NCBI GenBank assembly: GCA_030849805.1
Contig: JASANZ010001940.1
Location: 1-26,013, forward strand
DNA from: Sergeia podlipaevii
Taxonomy: Eukaryota; Euglenozoa; Kinetoplastea; Trypanosomatida; Trypanosomatidae
Direction of reading: 5' to 3'
Length of the DNA: 26,013 bases
A program made the position numbers and the translations under genes. Below the pieces are notes generated by a model that was given only the letters and a program-made list of their open reading frames with translations, was not told the DNA's origin and searched no databases. Shown here piece after piece: positions 9,046-17,595 of this stretch (its first letter is position 1; each line of letters starts with the position of its first letter).

Positions 9046-9582
9046 ACCGCCACCGCACCACACTCCTCTTCCTTCTCATAGGAGCTGGCACAACAAAGCA
9101 GCAAGCAAGCATTACCTGAACAGATCAGTAGTGTAAAGCCCAATAAAATAATACTAATAATGATAAGCACTTCAAGGCCATAGTAGTGCTGCAGTATAGG
9201 TACAGTAACGAGGGAGAAAAAGAACGGGAAGGAGGAGGTGAAAAAAAAAACCCACACCAAGAAAGAATAAACAAATATTAATAAATGAGGATAAGGTCAG
9301 CGCAAACATACACCAGCACAACAACAGCATCGACAAAAATAAAAAAACAAACAAAAAACTTTATCAACTGTAACCAAAAAAAAAACTCTCTCCCTAACTA
9401 CGCGTGCACACACGTCCAAAAAAAAAAAAGAAAAGAAAAAAAAAGGAGTAAAAGTAATTATTATTATCATCATAAACGGGAATAGTGGAGGTCATTTATA
9501 TATAATGCGCAACAGCAATAGCAGCATCCAGCAACACAGTGGAGGCCAAAGGGCAGAGAGAGCGGGGGCAATGTCAGAAGCG

Positions 9583-10509
9583 CTATCCCATAGCCCGCCG
9601 AGTTCTGTGATACTCCGCGCACACATCCGGTGCATCCTTGCGACCGCGTGCTCTGTACTTGAGCATCTCCGCCTCACAGCGCTTTCCTAAATATTCCTGG
9701 TGACTCTTGACTACCTCCTTCTCCGTTGCAAGGAGCGCGTCGCGACGCTTTTCCATCATATCTGCCCATCGCCTTGTGGTGTAATAGTTGGCTTGTATTC
9801 CATATAGAGAGGTTTGCCTATGCACTACAAAACCTTGCTCCGGCACCGGGGTGAGACTGAAGGCAGTAGCAGCAGCAGATCTGGCTCTGCTCGAGGAAGG
9901 CCACTCCTGATTTCCGTAAGAGGAGCCTCCGCTGGTGTCCATCATGGAGTTCTGCAGCAACATAGCAATGACCAGGAAGAAGAACAGCGGAATGAGCATT
10001 AATACACTAGCGCTGACATCTACGCCATTGATGTTCACGCGCGGGCCAGCATCGTTCGCCGCCGCGCCGCCCCCCTGACGACCTCGGCCCCCACCCCCAC
10101 CACCGGCGTCACCGAAGAAACCACCGTTACCGAAGAATAAGTCCTCGAAGAAGTCACGCTGCTGCTGCTGCTGCCTAGCACCGCGAGCACGGAACTGGGC
10201 GTCTCCTGTCTGCTGTCTGCGCACGCCCCCGCCGCTTTCGTGCCGCTGCACACCTTCGGCACCCTGTCGGTCGTAAATTCTGCGCTTATTGGTGTCAGAC
10301 AGCGTCGTGTTGGCCAAACCCACAAATTTAAATGCCTCCACAGCCTGTGGAAGTTTGTTCTTGTCTGGGTGGCACTTGAGAGCCATCTTCTTATAAGCAA
10401 GCTTGATCTGATCATTCGTTGCGGTGCGCTCGATCATAAGAAGACGATAGTAGTCTGTTTTGTAGCGCAGCACGTGGTGCACCACCTGCTCGTCAGACAT
10501 GGCGTTCAT
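9583..10509 (-). CDS. Membrane-anchored J-domain protein, DNAJB12/DNAJB14 type
   Basis: An Hsp40 co-chaperone of 308 aa, ATG at 10509, TAG at 9585-9583; a second ATG three codons later is equally possible. Residues ~19-83 form the J domain, with the diagnostic HPD triad at 47-49, which stimulates Hsp70 ATPase. A Gly/Phe/Gln-rich linker follows (~93-150). A single transmembrane helix is at ~168-186. The C-terminal part holds a Phe-Ser-Leu-Thr-Pro element and a Glu/Tyr-Leu...Arg-Cys...Tyr-Arg-Ala-Arg element that resemble the DUF1977 domain of DNAJB12/DNAJB14. That domain order is known for ER-membrane J-proteins with the J domain facing the cytosol, which serve membrane-protein quality control. 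ER placement here is inferred by homology. No N-terminal signal peptide is seen. Confidence 0.93.
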   Translation of the reverse strand: MNAMSDEQVVHHVLRYKTDYYRLLMIERTATNDQIKLAYKKMALKCHPDKNKLPQAVEAFKFVGLANTTLSDTNKRRIYDRQGAEGVQRHESGGGVRRQQTGDAQFRARGARQQQQQRDFFEDLFFGNGGFFGDAGGGGGGRGRQGGGAAANDAGPRVNINGVDVSASVLMLIPLFFFLVIAMLLQNSMMDTSGGSSYGNQEWPSSSRARSAAATAFSLTPVPEQGFVVHRQTSLYGIQANYYTTRRWADMMEKRRDALLATEKEVVKSHQEYLGKRCEAEMLKYRARGRKDAPDVCAEYHRTRRAMG

Positions 10510-10761
10510 GGTGCTGAAAATTGATATTTATTTTTCTCAAGAAAGTGTTGTTTGCTTATGTGCAGGTATTTTGTTCTCCCTCAACTATCTCTTTTGCAAA
10601 CGTGTGTGTGCGCCGGCACCGATCTTCCTTTTTTTTTTTTCTCAAATCTGCAGTAAGAAAGTATGAATTAGTGAGCAAGCAGCTACAAATGAAATCGAGA
10701 AGAAAAAAATAAAATGCAACAGAAACCACGTGCCCGTCTTTGTAGAATGCTCTCTCTCTCT

Positions 10762-10797
10762 CTCTTTCTATATAGATAGATAGATTTATAGAAAGAG
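10762..10797 (-). repeat. Perfect 11-bp inverted repeat (hairpin)
   Basis: CTCTTTCTATA at 10762-10772 is exactly complementary to TATAGAAAGAG at 10787-10797, with a 14-nt loop made of GATA-type repeats. If the distal splice acceptor is used, it lies inside the J-protein 5' leader. Confidence 0.8.
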
Positions 10798-10854
10798 GTG
10801 CGCTGGTAGAAATGTGAATAAAATACTCCCCCTTTTTTGTCTCCTTTTTTTTTT

Positions 10855-10910
10855 CTTCAGAAAGGTAAAAAAAAAAAAAAAAGAAGAAAAAGAAGGAAAA
10901 AACAAAGGAA
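10855..10910 (-). promoter_or_regulatory. Predicted spliced-leader acceptor for the J-protein gene
   Basis: A T/C-only-like tract spans about 10910-10866 on the coding strand, with AG at 10856-10855. It predicts a 345-nt leader in which the coding strand contains no ATG at all. A nearer alternative AG at 10649-10648 follows a weaker tract (leader 138 nt), and another at 10515-10514 would leave 4 nt. Confidence 0.45.
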
Positions 10911-11153
10911 GGTGCAATCTCTCCTTTCGCCTTTTCCCCTTGTATCTTCTATGCGTTGCTATGAGTGTATGTTAAATATTCTTTTTCGCTCTCTTTCGTC
11001 TTCCTTGATACTATTTATAGTAATTATGTGTTATTGTTGTTGTTTTTTCCTAATAGGGAAAGTACCCTCACTACACTAAAAATATAGTTAGGAAGGAAAG
11101 AAGAGAAAAAAAAAAGCGATTTGTGTATTCCATTAAAACGCTAGGAGGGCATA

Positions 11154-11188
11154 CTTGAGACGTCATGAATTGACAAGTCATTCTCAAG
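11154..11188. repeat. 7-bp inverted repeat with internal short stem
   Basis: CTTGAGA (11154-11160) pairs with TCTCAAG (11182-11188). The 21-nt loop itself contains TGAC-AA-GTCA (11171-11180), so a two-part hairpin is possible. It lies in the likely 3' UTR of the acetyltransferase gene. Confidence 0.5.
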
Positions 11189-11531
11189 TTGCAATCAAGA
11201 GCAGCAAAAGGAAAGCAAGCAAAGAAAAGAAGATGAGCATTATTCTTTCATGTGAATACTCTCTGTTGGTTTATTTGCTTGTTCGTTAAATACCTCCTGA
11301 AGAAAGAAAACAAAAACCGTTATAGCACACTAGCATTTTGTTGTTGTGTGAAAAACTGATGATATATATATATGCTTGTGTGTCAAGCCAGCAAGCGAAG
11401 AAAGAAGAAAGGCACAGGGTGGTGGGAATGCCAGTTCACTCCCTCCTCTCCTTCAATCATCTCCTTCTTCACTGTCGCAGTGCAGATGACAGAAAACGTG
11501 AAAAGGATTGAAAAAAAAAAAGAGAGAGAGG

Positions 11532-12605
11532 TCACGGCGTCGGCAGTTCCATCGGCCCCACTACAGCAAATTTGGTCATCTCCTTAAGAAGATCTGCCAC
11601 AGAGAGCTCGGAGAGCGGCCGTGTCAGGGCGTTCGAGTCACGTGCGCGTTTACGGCGGTAGCAGTAGCCAATCATGGGCTCTGCTCCGGTAAAGCTATAA
11701 CACTCATGCTCATAGTAAAAAGCAATGCCATTCTTCTCACTCTTGGACATCATCTCATAGCCCAGATGTCTCCAAAAGTTGATTGCCTGAAGATCGGCAG
11801 ATATCATGGTGAACTCAAAGCCCGCGCCAACACACCACTCTGCCAGCGCTGCGTTCAACAAGCGGCCGAAGCCATTCTTCTTGTATCCCGCTGCTGTCGC
11901 GAAGAGGGGCATCTCTACAAAGTGGTGGGTTTGGTAATGATGCGCTACTGCAGTCACAGCACACACCATCTCCTTTGTTGTCAAGCTGCGAATATAAAAA
12001 GTGTAGCTGCCTTTCGCTCTGCGGCGCGTGCGCGTGCTCAAAGACTGTGGACGCACCACCAGCTTCATGAGCTCTGGTGGGTCTGGGTGTTCAAACTGAG
12101 AGGAATACAACTCCACCGCCTCCCTACGCTCCTCTTCAGAGTTCACCACTTCAAATGAAATGGGAAACGGCCCTGAGCCTGTGAGCTTAGGAAACTGATC
12201 TTGAATCGCAGTACGCAGAAGCAACTGCGAGTGCCGTAAGCGCGTTGCCGCAGAGCCATACCCGCCGCCACTGCCAGCACTAAACGTAGGACTTCCAGAC
12301 GCACTGGTTGTGGGGCTCCCACTCGGAGAGGATGTGTTGCTCCCCTCCGTAGTCGCAGCAGCTGCAGTGGCGCTGCTGCCACCGTTGTCAGCGCCGGCGT
12401 TTTGGCGCATCTCATAGTAGCGAACAAGACGTTGTACAAAGTCGGCGTCAGTGCCGAAGAGGCCAGCGTATGCACGCGCGATCTCCTTGCGTGCATCCTG
12501 CCCTGCCTCCCAGTATTTGCAAATGAGTCTATCCTTCTGCTCTGAGGTTAGCTGGATGGTCTGGTAGTACTTGACCAGCATTGCTGCTTGATCGTTCGTA
12601 AGCAT
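11532..12605 (-). CDS. GNAT-fold N-acetyltransferase, 357 aa
   Basis: A complete frame runs from ATG at 12605 to TGA at 11534-11532. The C-terminal half carries the GNAT acetyl-CoA-binding core. A beta strand (HFVEMPLFATA) leads into GYKKNGFGRLL at ~240-250, matching the motif A pattern Arg/Lys-x-x-Gly-x-Gly, and then an INFWRHLGY element near 280 that resembles motif B, where the fold ends with an aromatic strand. This arrangement recalls eukaryotic GNAT domains of the plant PHD-finger acetyltransferase type, but substrate cannot be assigned. The first ~70 residues form a separate Lys/Arg/Tyr-rich helical domain. A Ser/Thr/Gly-rich linker (~75-130) joins the two. No signal or membrane segment is seen. 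Transfer of acetyl from acetyl-CoA to an amine (protein or small molecule) is the expected reaction. Confidence 0.88.
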   Translation of the reverse strand: MLTNDQAAMLVKYYQTIQLTSEQKDRLICKYWEAGQDARKEIARAYAGLFGTDADFVQRLVRYYEMRQNAGADNGGSSATAAAATTEGSNTSSPSGSPTTSASGSPTFSAGSGGGYGSAATRLRHSQLLLRTAIQDQFPKLTGSGPFPISFEVVNSEEERREAVELYSSQFEHPDPPELMKLVVRPQSLSTRTRRRAKGSYTFYIRSLTTKEMVCAVTAVAHHYQTHHFVEMPLFATAAGYKKNGFGRLLNAALAEWCVGAGFEFTMISADLQAINFWRHLGYEMMSKSEKNGIAFYYEHECYSFTGAEPMIGYCYRRKRARDSNALTRPLSELSVADLLKEMTKFAVVGPMELPTP

Positions 12606-12648
12606 CTATTAAGACGTAACAAATGAAAAATATGTAAGAAAAAAAATT
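12606..12648 (-). promoter_or_regulatory. Predicted spliced-leader acceptor touching the acetyltransferase ATG
   Basis: On the coding strand a T-rich tract with T8 at its start (12646-12639) runs to TTAATAG, whose AG (12607-12606) directly precedes the ATG. No other AG lies between the tract and the ATG, so the gene-encoded leader would be zero nucleotides. Confidence 0.5.
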
Positions 12649-12980
12649 CTACGCCCCTTCCTCTCTGCTTATCTTCTATTGTGCGTGATCCCCTCTTTTT
12701 CTCTTGGTATTGGTAGTTGCTGCTTGCCGCCTAGCGGTATAAAAAGGAAGAAGAAAGAGAGGTGAGGGGGTGGACACAGAGTGAATTTATTGTGAAGCCA
12801 TAAACTGAGTACTGCGTTGTTGCAGAGTCACAGTGGGGTATACTCACTCCTGTGGCGCTCCTTCCTAACATAATACAAGTTTACAATATTATCATTTTTT
12901 TTTTTTGGAACAGCAAAAGGTGTAAATTTATTCTATTGCATTAAAAGCAAATAGCAAAAAAAAAAAAGTAAACACACACG

Positions 12981-13003
12981 CAACACAACACAACACAACA
13001 CAA
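12981..13003. repeat. CAACA pentanucleotide microsatellite
   Basis: Four complete CAACA units plus CAA. The transcript would carry UGUUG repeats in the DENN 3' UTR or the acetyltransferase upstream region. Confidence 0.9.
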
Positions 13004-13190
13004 ATACACGTGCACACAAGAGTGCGCGAGCTATCAAAGGGAAAAGTGTGAGAACACGTCTAGAACATTAATTTTCTTTCGTGAAGTATAAGCACATACA
13101 TACGTAATGTGAAAATCGTGACCGTTTGCCGCGCTCCCCTCTTTTCTCTTGCTTCGTATAGATGTGAAAAAGTGTTGTTTTGCGAAGCAA

Positions 13191-13209
13191 CTCTCTCTCT
13201 CTCTCTCTC
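13191..13209. repeat. CT dinucleotide microsatellite
   Basis: Nine CT units lie about 30 bases past the DENN gene stop, giving GA repeats in its 3' UTR. Confidence 0.9.
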
Positions 13210-13240
13210 CATCTCCCATACAGACGAACGTCCGACGACC

Positions 13241-16200
13241 CTACAGCTTCAGTTCAGCAACCTTCTGCATAAACTGCTCACGTAGTGGCTCGCTAATTGC
13301 AATCGTCATGGTAGCCAATACAGACTTTCCCATGGATACAAACACAATATCTGGATCAATCATTTGACCCAGCTCGCGCTGCATCACCTTCAATAGACTG
13401 ATAAACATATCAATTCTCCCCGCCTCTGCGGGGTAGGATGTGATCCATGTATCGAGGTCAAAGTCCTCTAGATCCCTCCGCAGTCTCTCCTCTATCATTT
13501 GACGCACATAGGCGTGAAAGAGTGTACCGCGCGCGAAGCGCTCATAAATGGTCTTGTATGTTTTATAGCTGTGTTGCTGCTTCAGCATAGGAGGCGCCAC
13601 ATCGCGATGTTTGTGCTGAAAAAAAACCAGAAACGCATCCGAACTGAGCACCACTTCCGCCGTGGAGACATCGCAGAGATGAAAAGACGAAAGCGTCTGC
13701 GTGGTGAAGGCAAACCACGCCGTCACGGGCAAAAGGAATTCCTTTGTGAGAGAAGTAAAGAACTTGCGCACAATGTCGTCAGCGACTGAGAATTGAGAAA
13801 AGATGCCTGTTGAAGCCACTGAGGCAGCGTCTTCTTGTCCCCCACCATTAGCCCTTCCTCCTCCGTTCGCCCCATCACCGTCTCTGCGTGATGATGCTGG
13901 ACCACTATTGCTGTTGGTACCCGCGTAGCTCTGTTTCATCCTACCAGAGGCAGCGGCAGTTCCGCTTCCGCACCAATCGAGAGCGTGCTGAGACATGGAG
14001 TCCCGCTGCGCTTGCTCGCCCATGTGCGAGATGGCCTCCAGCCTGCGCATGAGCATCGCGGTTTGCTCGTGATGATTTAGAAGAAAGGGAAAGGGGGATG
14101 CAAAGTAGTTGTGAACTCTATGCTGGAGAAGCTTACGCCCGCGGTTAGAGCCTTCAGCGGGCACGCCATCTTGCTCTACTTCACTGTCACGCAGAAGCTT
14201 CTTAAAGGTCCCCTGGGTGAAGAGTGGGCTAGACGGATCGCCACCATCCTCGCCGCCAGATGTGCCAACAGTAGCCCCAGCGCTAGCAGAGACAGTAATG
14301 GTGTTGCTGCTATTAAACCAGGATGTTGCCCCGGTCCACCCAGCTTTCCAGTAGCTGCTGTCTGCTCTCGGAAGACCCCCGCGTTCTCCCTTATGATGGA
14401 CGTTCTCTTCACCGTTCAGTGGTACAGCGGCTGGTGAAGAGGCGGAGGAGGAGGAAGAAGAGTGCATATCGTATGTGTTCGTCATGAGCATACTATCCAC
14501 ATCAACGGCAGAGATAACGTTATGAACCATCGCATTGGAACTCCCTGAAGGTGCACTGACAACATCCACGTGTACCGTTGGTGTAGCACCAGCACCAGCA
14601 ACTGCAGCTGCACCACTGCCCGTCATTGGATAGTCTTGTCCAAAGACGATGCTGCTGCATGACCTGTGCCGCAGAAACTGCTCCTCAGTGGGCGTCGTAG
14701 ACGTGCCGCTATCAATGCCCGACATGGCCACAAGGTCGGTTGTTTGAGTGTGTAAAAGAAGCGGGAGAGGCGCTGCACCATCCCAGTCTGCATTACCTCC
14801 GGTGCCGCCTGTGACGGCTCCAGGATGAAGCGTCCCTGTGTCAACACATATGGTGGTGACGGGCATAGCCTGGGTGTGCACCGGTGCATCATAACCGATG
14901 CCTTGCATTCCCGAAGCAGTCGTCGTGATGACGGGCACAAGCACCTGCGGCACATGCGTGGCACTTCCGTTTGCACTCGCACTATTGCTACTGCTATTCA
15001 CACTCGACATAACATGTCCTCCTTGATGCACGAAGCTACTGCCATACGGTAGCGACACCGCGGGTGTCCGTGGGGAGAGTGGCCCCGCGCGAGCGGAGGC
15101 TGAAATGCGGCTATGACTGTGCCCTTCGCTTTCAGTGCGACAGTGCATGCCTTCGCCACCGCCACTGGCATTGCTGATATGACTAGTGGCGAACACCGCA
15201 CTCGAGATGCGTTCGCCCATGCGCGTGCGTAGTGCCGAGGAAGTCAAGGAGCGGGCAATGCTGACGACGGTAGGGCTGCCTGCGCTTTCGCTAGCTGCCG
15301 CAAGAAGTCCTACGCCGCCAGTGCCACTTGACCTTGCTCCCTCAAAACCGCTACTCCCCTTCTGATGGAGCGATGAACTCATCTTGGTCGATCCTTTGCC
15401 TCTCTGACCTGGCGCATTTGCTGCGCGAGTGAACACACTTCCCGAGGAGGAAGACTCGCGTGTGTTGCGATCCAAGAGTCCAAAGACGTTTTTCCACCCA
15501 TCGAAGCTGCGCACCAGAAAAGGGTTGGTGCCCGCTACGATGATGGCATCGCCCTCTGGAAACGGCAACGCCTTCCCCATACGACTAAGACGACTGAAAT
15601 CTTCGTTCTGTACGGTCAAGTAGGTCCACATATGCCCAGAGTAGTCAACGGGAGCCACTAGGGATGCAATACAAAACGCCGCCGCCGCCGCCGTACACGG
15701 GGTGTTGCTAATAATGAAGAGGGCTTCGTGGCTTATTACGAGTTCCCAAAGACGCGTTAGGTAGCGCAACTGAGTGCCCAGTATGGAGCACAATGGAAGA
15801 TACTCCTGCAACGAGCGGCCCCAACTACTGTGAGATTTGTCCAGCAGCTCCACGCGCTGATCGAGCACCATGGCAGGTCGTCGCACCGCCCTCAGCTGAG
15901 GTCTAAACGGGTGAGCAGGCGTCACAAACTCGAGCGCTTGGTGAAGCAGTGTCACTTCATAGCGGACGCGCGGATGTGGCGAAGGCCATTTTGTCATCTC
16001 CGCCACCGCCTCGTCCAGCACCTGTGACTGTGTGTAGTGGTCCGGGTTGTAGGAGGAATCCACTTCAAAGTAGGTGGCCGGAATTGGCGTCAGCGCGCTT
16101 GCCACAGGCACTTTCTCCGTGTCGGGTGAAAGGTGGCAGCACTGACAAAAGCGTGGCGCTACGACACGCAAGATCAACTCGTGCACTGCCAAGTAAGGAA

Positions 16201-16546
16201 TGCGAGACAAGAGAACAATGACTTGCTGAACGTAGCCGCGAGTCACACGTGGGTCACGCTTTTGCCTGTAGTAAGTTGCTCCATAAATTTTTGGCAATGT
16301 ACTGCTGGTCGTTGGAGTTGCAACAGTGGCTGAAAGCCCGACTTGTGCTGCCCTAGTACAGTCACGCATCGTGAAGAAAAAAATAAAGTCATGACCGCAG
16401 TCTGGGTTGCAGTCTGGAAAAGCAGATTGAATTACACTCACTTTCCCATCTTCGCCCAATGCGTCAGCTGGGGTCACGTGCTCCACTACGGGACCTACAT
16501 CTAAATCAAATCGTATGGACACAAAACACTCTGTCCAGACCGACAT
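13241..16546 (-). CDS. DENND6/FAM116-type DENN-domain protein with a large insertion (probable Rab GEF)
   Basis: ATG at 16546, TAG at 13243-13241, 1,101 aa. The N-terminus begins with a strand/Asp-Val-Gly-Pro-Val-Val-Glu pattern and a 'SAFPDCN' element matching the upstream DENN (longin) part of DENND6. An 'ATYYRQKRDPRVTRGYVQQ' segment with 'RIPYL' follows, then 'KWPSP', then the central DENN with 'LWELVISHEALFIISNTP' (~265) and 'GTNPFLVRSFDGW' (~340). A Ser/Gly/Thr-rich stretch of about 550 residues (~365-915) interrupts the fold. The protein resumes with a segment beginning 'FFTSLTKEFLLPVTAWF' (~922) and a helical end matching the DENND6 C-terminus. Human DENND6 proteins are about 600 aa and activate Rab GTPases (Rab14 for DENND6A). 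The Rab partner here is unknown. It is expected at endosomal or Golgi-related membranes. Confidence 0.9.
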   Translation of the reverse strand: MSVWTECFVSIRFDLDVGPVVEHVTPADALGEDGKVSVIQSAFPDCNPDCGHDFIFFFTMRDCTRAAQVGLSATVATPTTSSTLPKIYGATYYRQKRDPRVTRGYVQQVIVLLSRIPYLAVHELILRVVAPRFCQCCHLSPDTEKVPVASALTPIPATYFEVDSSYNPDHYTQSQVLDEAVAEMTKWPSPHPRVRYEVTLLHQALEFVTPAHPFRPQLRAVRRPAMVLDQRVELLDKSHSSWGRSLQEYLPLCSILGTQLRYLTRLWELVISHEALFIISNTPCTAAAAAFCIASLVAPVDYSGHMWTYLTVQNEDFSRLSRMGKALPFPEGDAIIVAGTNPFLVRSFDGWKNVFGLLDRNTRESSSSGSVFTRAANAPGQRGKGSTKMSSSLHQKGSSGFEGARSSGTGGVGLLAAASESAGSPTVVSIARSLTSSALRTRMGERISSAVFATSHISNASGGGEGMHCRTESEGHSHSRISASARAGPLSPRTPAVSLPYGSSFVHQGGHVMSSVNSSSNSASANGSATHVPQVLVPVITTTASGMQGIGYDAPVHTQAMPVTTICVDTGTLHPGAVTGGTGGNADWDGAAPLPLLLHTQTTDLVAMSGIDSGTSTTPTEEQFLRHRSCSSIVFGQDYPMTGSGAAAVAGAGATPTVHVDVVSAPSGSSNAMVHNVISAVDVDSMLMTNTYDMHSSSSSSASSPAAVPLNGEENVHHKGERGGLPRADSSYWKAGWTGATSWFNSSNTITVSASAGATVGTSGGEDGGDPSSPLFTQGTFKKLLRDSEVEQDGVPAEGSNRGRKLLQHRVHNYFASPFPFLLNHHEQTAMLMRRLEAISHMGEQAQRDSMSQHALDWCGSGTAAASGRMKQSYAGTNSNSGPASSRRDGDGANGGGRANGGGQEDAASVASTGIFSQFSVADDIVRKFFTSLTKEFLLPVTAWFAFTTQTLSSFHLCDVSTAEVVLSSDAFLVFFQHKHRDVAPPMLKQQHSYKTYKTIYERFARGTLFHAYVRQMIEERLRRDLEDFDLDTWITSYPAEAGRIDMFISLLKVMQRELGQMIDPDIVFVSMGKSVLATMTIAISEPLREQFMQKVAELKL

Positions 16547-16638
16547 AGCACTAACAATAATTTTCCCTTCGTTTTATATGTGTGGGCGTTGTATGAACCA
16601 CACCTGGACTAATGCCCTTTCCTTTCTCTTCTCTTATA

Positions 16639-16690
16639 CTAGGAAAAGAGAGAAAATGAAAGAAAAGGAGGAAATAAAAAGAAAAAAAAA
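16639..16690 (-). promoter_or_regulatory. Predicted spliced-leader acceptor for the DENN gene
   Basis: A long T/C-rich tract (about 16690-16643 on the coding strand) ends in CTAG, with AG at 16640-16639. The resulting 92-nt leader contains no ATG before the start at 16546. A later AG only 4 nt from the ATG lacks a good tract. Confidence 0.6.
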
Positions 16691-17178
16691 TGGCGAGGGA
16701 AGGGATAAATATCCAATCCCCGTACTACCAACAACACTAAGTCAAACTAGGAAGAAGACAGTAGTAGGAAGAAAGAAGCTATCATCCAATATATATAAAA
16801 AAAAAAGAGAAAATGTAAATGTAAGTTCAAAGCAAGCCGCTTGTGCTGTGTTCACACTAGTGATGCGTACGTACTAAATTAAAGTCAGCAACAAAAAAAA
16901 TGGGGGCACAAAGTATATATTAGCGGCCGCACTTTCTCCTTCTCTCTTTCCTAGTGGTGAGCTGAGTAAAAATGAGAGCAAAGAAACCTACAGGAAAGCC
17001 TATTATGTGTCCCGCCAACCCCTCTACGATTGGGTGTAAGTAAACAATATTAATGTGTGTGTGTGTATGTGTAACTACACTCGTTTTCACTCCTCACCGC
17101 CTTGTCACCTACGCTTGCTACTCACAATATATGATGAGATGTTGCAATGAGACAGGACCAAGAGCGTATATGTGTATG

Positions 17179-17196
17179 TATATATATATATATATA
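17179..17196. repeat. TA microsatellite
   Basis: About nine alternating TA units in the gap after the giant gene. Confidence 0.85.
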
Positions 17197-17407
17197 AGTT
17201 TCTATGCAGAGATAAAAAGCGCAAGTCAAACAATATCCAAAGGGAAAAAAAAAGTAGAAGAGGAAGATGTGAAGAAATAGAGAAGGCACTCGCTTTCACA
17301 TATATCAAGGAAGCAACCTTACTAACCTGGCATGAAACGTTTCAGCATATTGGGTGCTTCAGTCGCACGACGTCTAAGAATATAAGCTTTAAAAAAGCTC
17401 AGACGCA

Positions 17408-17425
17408 AATATATATATATATATA
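17408..17425. repeat. TA microsatellite
   Basis: About nine alternating AT units, second of three in this gap. Confidence 0.85.
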
Positions 17426-17556
17426 CTTCCTTCTTCTTTTTTTTCTTTTTTGACTGGAGAGCATTTTACTTTATAACTGTGGTGGTGATGGTAGTCATTA
17501 CTATTTGTCTGCTTCACGATACGTGCAATGTTGTGTGCGGAGGCTTAGAAGGAGAA

Positions 17557-17580
17557 AGAGAGAGAGAGACAGAGAGAGAA
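17557..17580. repeat. AG repeat (pyrimidine tract on the coding strand)
   Basis: An imperfect GA repeat, interrupted once by GAC. On the coding strand it is a CT tract followed by AG at 17545-17544, so it could act as an extra splice acceptor or polyadenylation guide for the giant mRNA. Confidence 0.7.
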
Positions 17581-17595
17581 AGTTGGCCTCCTTGA

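Larger units (their letters stand above)
8391..9582. other. Long intergenic gap with homopolymer tracts
   Basis: This 1.2-kb gap holds the J-protein 3' UTR and the ARM-like leader. It contains C13 at 8954-8966 and C10 at 9036-9045 (G tracts in the transcript), one undetermined base at 9014, and a strong coding-strand T-rich tract at about 9419-9447 followed by AG near 9401. An ATG frame of 114 codons (8768-9112) spans both G tracts and the undetermined base. I do not call it a gene. Confidence 0.55.
10510..11531. other. Intergenic gap between acetyltransferase and J-protein genes
   Basis: This 1.0-kb gap has long A/T and pyrimidine tracts, a plus-strand CT repeat at 10750-10765, and two inverted repeats. 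I see no RNA gene and no convincing small ORF on the coding strand. Confidence 0.6.
12606..13240. other. Intergenic gap between DENN and acetyltransferase genes
   Basis: The gap holds the DENN 3' UTR, with a CT repeat at 13191-13209 (GA on the transcript), a CAACA pentanucleotide repeat, and A runs. A 61-codon ATG frame (13034-13219) begins in the GA repeat and looks spurious. Confidence 0.6.

Noticed and set aside
8892..9260. 122-codon hydrophobic minus-strand frame
   Set aside because: It starts at TTG with no internal ATG, its hydrophobicity comes from T-rich sequence, and it contains the undetermined base.
13034..13219. 61-codon ATG frame on the coding strand just after the DENN gene
   Set aside because: Its start encodes an Arg-Glu repeat from a GA microsatellite and the rest has no recognisable features; it has no splice acceptor of its own outside the DENN coding sequence.
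17105..17308. 67-codon minus-strand frame in the gap after the giant gene
   Set aside because: It starts at TTG, has no ATG, and its Tyr-Ile run is just the TA microsatellite translated.
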